Shown here: piece after piece, positions 55,818-64,000 of the stretch
Numbering within the stretch: position 1 is the first letter of the stretch
Layout of the letters: every line of letters starts with the position of its first letter
DNA from: Puccinia triticina
Taxonomy: Eukaryota; Basidiomycota; Pucciniomycetes; Pucciniales; Pucciniaceae
Assembly: GCF_026914185.1 (NCBI RefSeq)
Contig: NC_070561.1
Coordinates: 8,370,001-8,434,000 of the forward strand
Direction of reading: 5' to 3'
Length of the DNA: 64,000 nt
Translations under genes and position numbers: made by a program
The notes under the pieces: generated by a model
Told to the model about the DNA's origin: nothing
Database searches by the model: none
What the model saw: only the letters and a program-made list of their open reading frames with translations

Positions 55818-56606
55818 CACCACGGGCCATCCAGGACATCCATTGGTTGGACTGATGTTTGCACCTTTGGCTATCCGGCTCTTGTGCGGGAGAGTCCATC
55901 CTTTGGACGGACATTGTACTACCCTCGCGTTGGATGGTTTGGACAAACCATCCCATGTACGGACCAGGGAACTTTCAGCAGATGATTGAAGGACCTTCTG
56001 CTGGATGGCTCCACACTCCGGCGGTCCTCAAAAAATGAGTGGGCCTGCTAGCCAGCATGCACCACTGCCTGCAGAGGGGGTCAAACGTGCGACCTTCTGC
56101 ACATCTGAAGTGGGGAGCCTCACTCTCCCAACTACGCCATACGCCACATAGACAGCACCTTCAAATACCACCACCTTCATCAGAAATAGACCGCAACCGA
56201 AGACACCCCTTGCCGCCCAACAGTCTATTGGACACTCATATCAATTGCACAGTCTTGATCAAGGGTGTCCAAGGTTTTTTCTTTTGGTGTCCATTGGACA
56301 CCCTCATGAATCAAGGGTAATGCAGAGTGTTTCTTGCAATCATTGGACACTGTCAACCGAGAGTGTCCGCTGGGAAACTTGTTTGGTGTCCATCAAGTGT
56401 CCGATTGTTGGAGCGCACATTTGTGTGAAAAGTGTCCATCGGACACTCCTGGAGGAGAGTGTCCGATGGATGATATTTTTGGGCGTCCAAATGACGCTTT
56501 GGCCAGCAAAGCGGTACTTGGACGCTTTTTGAAACCGTCCAAATGATGCTTTTTCCCCGTAGCGTCCATCGGATGGGGCGGTTTCCCAGAAACCCTTCCC
56601 GTGGTG
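55818..56606. mobile_element. TA-flanked TIR element, CACCACGGG family, copy 2
   Basis: Left CACCACGGGCC and right, inverted, CACCACGGGAAGG are flanked by TA (55816-55817; 56607-56608). 789 bp. The interior holds many GTGTCC/GGACAC words in both orientations (56225-56475) and a tRNA-like segment at 56075-56145. No coding region. Confidence 0.65.
56075..56145 (-). other. tRNA-like fossil inside the TIR element
   Basis: The minus strand has GCGTAGTTGGGAGAGTG (A-box-like), an arm CCCAC-TTCAGAT-GTGCA, AGAAGGTC, and CGCACGTTTGACCCCC (B-box-like). The arms are imperfect; it resembles a decayed tRNA. Confidence 0.3.
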
Positions 56607-56608
56607 TA

Positions 56609-58652
56609 CCAGCTCAACAGTTAGCAAAAATGAAGAATATAAGAGAGAGGAAAACAAAAGTAAATGCTTGATGAGCATTTCTCACCAAGTTGGAAGCTAA
56701 ATAGGCTATCCAAGTTAAAACTTTTCCAAAGGAGGAGCAGGTCTTGATGGGAAGTGCATCTAGAGTTGAGTTGATCTTGAAGCGGTGGAGTTTAAGGAAT
56801 AGAGCCGGTTGAGTTGTGAGCAAGATTGGGGAGATGATTTAGCTGCGAGTGGATGGACGGATTGATGTGTTTCTCAGTGGAAAGAACAGGGAGAGAGTTA
56901 GGGAAAAAGTTGGTGATTATACTTTGAATAAATAGGTCAGGGTTTCTGAGACCGGTTGAGCTTGTTTGATGATTGTGCACAGGTGAGGAGAGGAAGACAT
57001 CCTGTTGAGTATTGAGTGTGCGCACACAAGAATTGAGAGTGAGCGGGTGTGCAAGTTTCAACACCATTTCAACAGGATTTATTGGCACAAACTATGCTAA
57101 TTTAGCTAAAAACTAGGCTAAATTTAGTGTAGTTGTTGCACCCTTACCAAGCGCATTGAGAAGCTCAGAGCCAACACCTTTCAAGCTTGTGACAACACTG
57201 CAACTAGTTCAATCTGAGACAGGTATTGGGGATACCGCATATAGTATTGTTTTTTATTCTTGAACATTTGATACCACATATTCTATTGACAAACAGATGC
57301 AATATGATGGTATTGTATTAATTTTTCCTTCCTCTTCTGGGCCATTTGGACAAAATCCAATGGCCCACCCAAGAAATATATCACATATCATGGATTGCAG
57401 ACCCAATCCATGTATCTCAATAAATATGCATTATATTGGTTTTCAGATCCAATACAGATACAATTGGTTTTCAGATCCAATACAGATACAATGTATCACA
57501 TGCAAAACCAATCCAAAATCAATAAATACCAATACATGTATCAGATTGGTTGCAGTGTTTCTTGTATGATACTCATCAAATCACTTCAGCCCCCATCTCC
57601 AAAGACCTCACAGTTGAATGCAAATGCCACCCAAACCAATTGTGAATCCAAGGGAGAAAAAAATCAAATTTTACTCATCACAATCAGCTGTTGTGAAAAC
57701 AGAGCTTGAGCAATATAATAGTGGGACTTTTACAATGTAAAAAAAAGGGAGAGGTTTTGGCATGGTGGAAAGTAAGCATTCTACCTACTACCTCCACTTC
57801 TTCACCATGAGTTTCTGATGTTTCCTTTTTTTTCTATCCCCAGAAGCACTCCCAAGACTTCCAAGTTATGGCCTCTTTGGCAAGGGAATATGATGCCTGT
57901 CCTACCAGCTTGGCTTCTGTCAAGCAAAAAATTTCAGGAGCAGCCCACATTTGTTCAGCAGGTTCTTCCAGTCTGGTGATATAAACAATTTAATGCTGCA
58001 TCTGCAGCCACATGTGGCTGCAGAAAAAGTTTAGGGTGGAAGAGGATTTTCCAAACTGTCAGAGGGCTTGCAAGAACTCAAATTTTCATGTGGCACAAAA
58101 GAAGAAAGAGACTGCTAAAAATGAGCTGATAATCCCCTTCAAAATTCATCAAACAAATTTCACAGCCACTTTTGAGTCTTACACCCCTCATATTCTCCCA
58201 ACATTGAACATCTTTTGACATTGTTGTCCCTCAAATTTCATTCCCTTCCTATTGATGATCCTCTGACCATTGGCTCCTGTCCTTGGGTAGCATTTGCTGA
58301 TAAATTCCCATCAACAATTCAATGACCATTGACTCCTTTCCTTGTGTATAATTTTCTGAGCCCTTCCTCTCAACAATCTGTGGACCACTGTCTCAAGCTT
58401 GCAAGACATCCATCACCAGTAGGTTCTTACTTAGCAAATCATCTGTCTACCTTTGACTAAATCAGACTGATCTTTTTATCTTAGTTCTTCTTTTTTTCCT
58501 TTTCTTCTTGCATGTCCTTGTGTCCATCTACAATGTATTTTTGTCTTGCCTTTGTCTTCTTACATGTCCTTGTGTCCATCTACTACGTATTGTTGTCTTG
58601 CCTTTAGGTGTTTTTCTTTCTATTTATAACTGTGAAACTCCATAAAATATTA
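56609..58652. other. Repeat-containing intergenic region
   Basis: Two small tandem repeats: 28 bp (57436-57491, TTGGTTTTCAGATCCAATAC...) and 52 bp (58505-58605, CATGTCCTTGTGTCCATCTA...). A degenerate ~70-bp repeat (ACCATTG(A/G)CTCCT) lies at 58265-58400. No gene supported. Confidence 0.6.
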
Positions 58653-58724
58653 TGTGTCCTATGGGAGTTGAACCCATGTCTCTTATATCCATGTCAAGTG
58701 TACTAACCACTGTACTAAGGACGC
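58653..58724 (-). tRNA. tRNA-like cloverleaf, probably pseudogene
   Basis: The minus strand folds as a 72-nt cloverleaf. Acceptor GCGTCCT pairs with AGGACAC (6 of 7). The D arm is GTAC-AGTGGTTA-GTAC. The anticodon arm CTTGA-CATGGAT-ATAAG has only four pairs and lacks U33; its nominal anticodon is TGG. The T arm is ATGGG-TTCAACT-CCCAT. The A and B boxes are near consensus. The abnormal anticodon loop argues for a tRNA-derived SINE head or pseudogene. Confidence 0.35.
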
Positions 58725-59243
58725 TTGGATATGAACAGCTGCAGGTGGGTGAATGAACATCCACTGGTGTCACATGAAGATCCCTAATTGAGGGTAAGAC
58801 CTGTAAATGACAGGTCATGAATGAGTGACACCAGCAGGTATGATAAAGCTAAGAGTAGCAGAACCACAACCTGACAATAACATGCATTTCTTAGATCATA
58901 TCACTTATCAGAAATACACCTTAGTTTTTCCATTAGCTATATCCCATCACCCACCGCTCAAGCCACTGAGCTTACCTCATCAGTCACTGCCGCTTCCCCT
59001 GACGCAATAGCTCACAGTTGATTTTGAGATTAGCTGTGTTGTAGCTTGGTTACGTAATCTTGGGTACAGATTACATCTCGCTACAGTATATGTCATGACC
59101 GACGTATACAATGGTCTCGACAAGAAGTCTGACATTCTCACATCTCACATTTCCCATGTTTTCCTTTCTTTTCTCTTACATAATGTGACCTATAAATACC
59201 TTGTATTTCCAGCCATATTATGCTTTTCTATTCATGCAATCTA

Positions 59244-59593
59244 CACCACGGGTGCAAAAAGATATTTCAAAGCCGGATTGAATCCGGCTTCAAAATATTT
59301 TCCAGCTCATTCAGTATGGACATTGCCAGGAACAAGTCACAGCATCCGCATTTGAGATATTTTGAGAATATCTCAGAAACCACTCTGAGTTGTTTCTGAA
59401 ATATTTTCCATAAATTTAGGAAATTGGTTTCCCACAGAAATTGGAGGAAAAGTTAGATTTCAATAATAAAAATGGGAGGAAATATTTACAAAGTGGCTTT
59501 GAAAATATCTTTCCCTATTTTCCTCATAATATTTCCACAAACCAGTGGATTATTTTCAGACCACGTCCGAAAACCTTTAGTGCACCCTTGGTG
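59244..59593. mobile_element. TA-flanked TIR element, CACCACGGGTGCA family, copy 3
   Basis: CACCACGGGTGCA and, inverted, CACCAAGGGTGCA are flanked by TA (59242-59243; 59594-59595). 350 bp. As in copy 1, the interior has AAATATTT and TTCAAAATATTTT words. Non-coding. Confidence 0.8.
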
Positions 59594-60238
59594 TACCAAT
59601 TATAGCTTGTCATCCTCGTACTACGTACTCGTGCCTCTACAAGCTGCCTTGCCAGTACAAATTTCTTTTTGGATTACTGGATGTTAAGTGTACTGTACAG
59701 CATGGAAAACTGGGATAGGGTGAGTGTGATTGATTCTTCACTTTGACTCTCCAACTAGTGCCTCTGTTCAAACATGATGCAAAGCTGCCAATAAGTCTAA
59801 GATGGAATTGAAATGTAGTGAAGCAGAAAAAGGACATGAAAACCACTGAAAGGCGCCCAGCACATATTTCAATCTAATCACGAGTTGCGGGTCAAGTTGG
59901 AGGATTCCCAAAAACTTGGAACCTCGGGGCTTGATCCCCACCATCAAACACATTTTCCTTCGTCCCAGTTGCGAAAGGAAATCTTCACATCACCGTTGTA
60001 GCCGGCGGTCCCGCCGTTCATGAAAACCACCCCCGGCTATGGAGGTCTGTCAGCTCACAAAGACTCGGCAAGTGTTTCTATCAGCGAATTTTGCTTACAT
60101 GCTCTTTGCACTCATTTACGAGGACGCGGAATGATGAAAGGGTCTCTAAATGGGACCTGGAAAAAACATGAAGTGCATTCAGTTATTATGTACGATAAAA
60201 TATGTGATATCCCGGGTGAAGCACATCTTCACGTGAAA

Positions 60239-61275
60239 ACTCACGTCCGGAAGGGGGCGTAGTCAGTGGTTGAAATTTTGACCTAGATTTCGGCAAAGGC
60301 AATGGAAAATTAGTTTGAGCTTGACACCAGCAGATGAATCGAGTAAAGCGCAACTCACCAGACAATTGCCTCTCGTGGAATTGGATGAATAGATCGTTTG
60401 GTTTCCGGTGAAGACCCCTTTCCGGTTAACTGGAAGATTTTCGAAAGCGCTAGGCAAACCGTAATTGGGAAGGACATGAGTTGATTTATCTCAGTGCCAG
60501 GACTTGGGCCTTTCCACTAATAGCATACACTCACTTCATACACTCCTGAGGTGAAATGAAGCATTGCTTCTGTTCGCAATTAGGTTTGTTGATTTCGTAC
60601 GTGTTTCTAGAAGTCGATCGACGGACGATGGTGATCAGATTAGATGGTGTGACAAGCACCCCACCCTGTCAAAATAAACCAGAACACATGTTTAATTGGA
60701 TTTGGAGCAGAGAAGATGCAGTTGGCGGACAGACCTTTCCAGGGCAACTTCGTGTGATGTTGTAGATAGTAGCTTCAACCTGTCCTCTAGTGCTAATAGT
60801 CAGAGTAATTCCAGTTAAATTTGTGCTCAGAATCGGTGCGGCTAGAACAGCCAAAAGCCCTATACTGACGGTGTGTAGCGCCTTGGTTTTTGTACATTTA
60901 TCTAGTAAAACGCGTTTGGATCAGCAATCATCACAAGGAGCCTTGAAAAATGGCTTCAGCTTACTGAGCAGGATTTATGAAATACGGTCAAGTAGCGAGA
61001 GACGTCGTCCAGCTTTTGGTCGACATCATAAATGATGTTCTCCATTGCCCTAATATTATCAAATAAGACGAAAGATTGATTGAGTTACTCGTTTCCTCCC
61101 GATGACTAAAATGAGCCGCAAGGAACTTGGCAAGTAACTTTTCACAGTGGCGCGCCTCGACCCCATGCGATCGTAGAGAAGTGTAGCATTTCGAACTTTG
61201 TGCCAAGACGGGAAGCGTAGCGAGAAAGATTGAAAGCAAGACGGCCGCTGTTGCTGATTCTGTGAGGAAATTCAT
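60239..61275 (-). CDS. Candidate small secreted protein, multi-exon
   Basis: Family not recognised. The first exon opens at ATG 61275 with a signal peptide (MNFLTESATAAVLLSIFLAT, likely cut after VLA) and then QSSKCYTSLRS, ending at a GTAACT donor (61089). Further coding-like exons follow on the minus strand with plausible splice sites: one around 61049-60966 (IYDVDQKLDDVSRYL), one around 60900-60740 (LAAPILSTNLTGITLTIS, TRGQVEATIYNITRSCPG), one around 60660-60550 (VLVTPSNLITIVRRS, CEQKQCFISPQECMK), one around 60450-60360 (ENLPVNRKGVFTGNQTIYSS), and a last short one ending VKISTTDYAPFRT with a stop at 60239. At least six cysteines and several N-glycosylation sequons fit an extracellular protein. 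Phases at two junctions do not resolve, so the model is approximate. Confidence 0.5.
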
Positions 61276-61299
61276 ACTCCGAGACCGCTGAGCTCGCAT

Positions 61300-62607
61300 T
61301 CAAAAATCCTGCTTAACTAAGGCGGGTACAAATCTCCGGCAAGATAGTTAGGAGTAGGACGTTTGGCGCCAACTTGATCTGAGCTCGGTGTACTTAGGAA
61401 GTGATATGTGCCAAAGTCAATTTGGAAAGCTCAATCCGATTAGATGAAAATTGGCGAACTCCAATGCAGTCTAATGCAGCTGGTGTTTTTTATAGAGTTA
61501 CAAGCTGATGACCGCTTGGGTTACAGAGCTGATTGATACACGGAAGATGTGCTCTCAGCTCCGGTGCATCCAGCTCAGATCTGCTGGATGGATCATGTTT
61601 GCACACATATTATGGATAGAAACATGAAGATAAGAACTGAATCTACTGATCGGATCAAAGAAGCGTGAACACAGATCACTTGCTGCCGATCAGCCGCCGG
61701 GTTATTCGCTTACATAAGCTGGGGCCGCCCCTAGCGTGAATGATTGAAATTGGAAATGCCGGCGTGCAGCAGTGCCCTCTGCCGGCGCCCGCCTCCGACC
61801 GGCATGACATGAGGCGTCGGCGCCGCACTGCGACAATTTTGTCTCCCTACTCCGCCGTGTCGGAGGGAGCCAGCTTCTTGGGGTAAAGGCCGGGGCAAAT
61901 CGATCGGCCAGAAAAACTCAATTCCCTCCAGGCAGTAGTTGAGCAAGAAAGCCCAGAATTAAGAAACACAATCCCCAGTCCATATCCGACCGGACATTGG
62001 ACGTATGACTGCTCTATGTAAGCGTCCAGCAACATCTCACCGATCAGCTGGTGATGGTGTTCAGTCTTCCTGATGACAATCAAAGATGTCATATAACAAG
62101 GAGCCTGTACAATATGTTCTTTTGCATTTTTTCTTGGAAGTCTTTTTTTTTATTAATGAGGTCCATCAACTTAATTTGTGGCTATTGATCTTCGTGCAGG
62201 TGTACAATTTACTCTCAAATGGGCTTTGTAGCGGTTCGCTATAAGCAGCGGAAGGTCCATCACTGCGTTGGTCGTTGGCACGATCACCTTGGAAAACAGC
62301 CATCAACTCAGCAAACCTCAACTGTTTGATAAGTAACTGTCTCCTAATTTGTTCACTGGGACTGTACACATTTGGCTGCGATTGATTACGAAACTCTTTT
62401 TGTATGTATTTAAAATCCACATCATAAGCTCCTGGTGATCGCTTAACCAGCTGGCCAGTAGGCGCTGGATGATAGCCGCTGGACCATGGCATATATAGAG
62501 CCCAGCCGTCTCCTGTTGGAAATTATAGCGGCGTCTCCTTTTCAAAAGCCTCCATTATTTATAACCGACAAAAGAAATAAAAACCAAACAAGTTAATCAT
62601 CATCAAT
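61300..62607. other. Intergenic; upstream of both flanking genes
   Basis: No gene recognised. A head-to-head spacer between the secreted-protein gene (-) and the glycosidase (+), likely holding both promoters. Confidence 0.5.
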
Positions 62608-64000
62608 ATGCCTATTTCCAGCTCAATCCAAACCACCATCAACGACCCGAGGAAGAATAGTTATTACTTTGTGTCGTTGGATGAACTCGTTGGATATTTC
62701 CAGTCTCAGCCGGGATTGATCACCAATCTTGCCCACTCAACCTTGGAGGACGAGGAAAAGCTGGACCCAAAAACCCAACAACACTCGCAGTTGGTCGTCA
62801 CCGCCGACTTTAAGGTCTGTTTGCCTCCTCCTGTTGAGATCCTGATGAACGAGTTGGCAACCTTATATCTGATGTACCTGCTGTTATAGGGTGGTTATTA
62901 TGAAGATCCATTCACGCGAACATACTCATTCGAGTGGCTGGGCTCGGTGGATATCTTTGTCTAGTCAGTCCCCCCGAGTCCACTTTGGTTTCAACTTGAT
63001 AATACGACTGAGCTTGCCAAAACCCACCACCCTCCTGATCTGCAGTTTCTCTCACCACCGAGTCTCAATCCCGCCCCTCCAATGGATCACAGCGGCCAAG
63101 ACACAGTTGAGTGTTTCTTTTCCCGAAAAACTCGCAAGGAATGTCTCAGTACGTACTCACGGCCCTGGTCATCTTCCTTCCAGCCACACCCGCATTCTGG
63201 GCACATTGATATTCGAAAACGACTCGTTCGACGACCTCCAATACCTACTCGCCGGTCCCCAACTTAGCGCCTCCACCCAAACCGATCCGGCAACAAAGTA
63301 TTACACCAGCCTCAACAATACGCCCCTCTCGACCTACTTCGCAGACCGATTGATCGATCTAGCCATCCATCACCAATTTCACGGCTGGCTCATCAACATC
63401 GAGATAGACGTACTCAAGGCACTCCAAAGCTATTCCCGCGCCCGTCTGTGTGTCTTTGCAATCAAGATTTGGCTCGAATATCTTCGCAAACAGGGGCAGA
63501 TTAGAGTCGGCCCCCAGTGGGAGGTCTCTTGGTAAGTCCCCAGCTCTTGCATCATTCTCTACTAGAGCATCGATTGGATATCTCGTTGATTCCAATCCAT
63601 CTTTTCCTTCTCAACAGGTACGACTCGGTCTCATATTACGACGGCAGCTTATCTTGGCAATCTCAGCTAAGACCACAGCATAATCTCAACTTCTTCTCAG
63701 CAGCATCCTCCATTTTCCTCGATTACCATTGGAGCGCGGGGCATCTCATGTTTACCCAACGATTCATCGACCAATTCTTTGCTCTTCACCGATCCCCGGA
63801 CTCAAAACCCCAAGAGACTCTCGAAAGACTCGACCAGTCATTCGAGCACTCCATGGATCTGAAAGTTGAGACCCACCAACTGAGAAGGTCGGTCTTATTT
63901 GGAGTCGATGTCTTTGGCCGAGGTTGCCCATATGGTGGCGGGTTTTCGAGCTGGAAAGCCGCACTGGATATCTTGAACGCCAGCTTCTCGGTCGCTCTCT
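62608..64000 (+). CDS. Cytosolic endo-beta-N-acetylglucosaminidase (GH85), 5' part
   Basis: Cleaves the chitobiose core of N-glycans, releasing free oligosaccharide in the cytosol. Exons: 62608-62814, 62890-62963, 63046-63105, 63184-63531, 63618 to beyond the window. The start is MPISSSIQTTINDPRKNSYY. Conserved segments in order are FVSLDELVGYFQ, the junction giving VYFSHHRVSIPP, VLGTLIFEN-like ILGTLIFEND, FHGWLINIEID with the Asn and Glu expected to catalyse substrate-assisted cleavage, WYDSVSYYDGSLSWQ, FLDYHW and FGVDVFGRG. All match GH85 order. No signal peptide, consistent with cytosolic enzymes. Truncated by the window end at about residue 340. Confidence 0.88.

Noticed and set aside
60223..60262. 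Group II intron-like motif (ACGTGAAAACTCACGTCCGG then GAAGGGGG) next to a frame at 60020-60262
   Set aside because: The short stem resembles organellar intron sequence, but no domain V or intron-encoded protein is present, and the same bases fit the last exon of a minus-strand secreted protein gene.

Overview
The window looks like nuclear DNA of a filamentous basidiomycete, most likely a rust fungus (Pucciniales, Puccinia-like). The evidence is the gene style (many short GT-AG introns), a full-length septin, aspartate-glutamate carrier, RPL15 and GH85 enzyme of fungal type, candidate secreted proteins, and gene islands separated by long TE-rich tracts. The assignment to rust fungi is inference; no species is claimed.

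Layout. 1-8.2 kb is repeat-rich and gene-free: LTR fragments in opposite orientation, a foldback element, and palindromic minisatellites. 8.6-12.1 kb (-) holds a large disordered hypothetical protein. 13.1-25.9 kb is a four-level nest of transposons. A Tad-like LINE ORF1 was interrupted by a small LTR element (144-bp LTRs, 5-bp TSD, half-tRNA-iMet primer site) that carries a non-retroviral reading frame. That frame was then split by a 9.5-kb Ty3/gypsy element (658/659-bp LTRs, tRNA-Tyr primer site), whose integrase was itself split by a 1.24-kb solo LTR with a 5-bp TSD. 26-30.2 kb holds a TTA-flanked TIR element and a 2.46-kb element with 60-bp TIRs and nested repeats. 30.9-33.7 kb (-) encodes a double-Myb telobox DNA-binding protein. 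34.8-39.6 kb holds TIR elements that start AGAGATGGC and carry palindromic minisatellite arrays.

The right third is a gene island. It contains a Cdc12-type septin (42.7-44.4 kb, +), an EF-hand mitochondrial aspartate/glutamate carrier (45.9-49.3 kb, -), ribosomal protein L15 (50.1-51.0 kb, -), a multi-exon secreted protein with a 16-bp repeat tract (51.8-53.6 kb, +), a second small secreted protein gene (60.2-61.3 kb, -), and the 5' part of a cytosolic endo-beta-N-acetylglucosaminidase (62.6 kb to the window end, +). MITEs, TA-flanked TIR elements and tRNA-like fossils fill the gap at 53.6-60 kb.

The most unusual material is in the nest: an LTR-bounded element with a non-retroviral ORF, a primer-binding site that copies about 50 nt of a mature (spliced, CCA-bearing) tRNA-Tyr, and five copies of an ~80-nt module with a splice-donor-like GTAAGT placed at the boundaries of the gypsy coding modules. 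The host genes are ordinary housekeeping or secreted genes and show no joint pathway.
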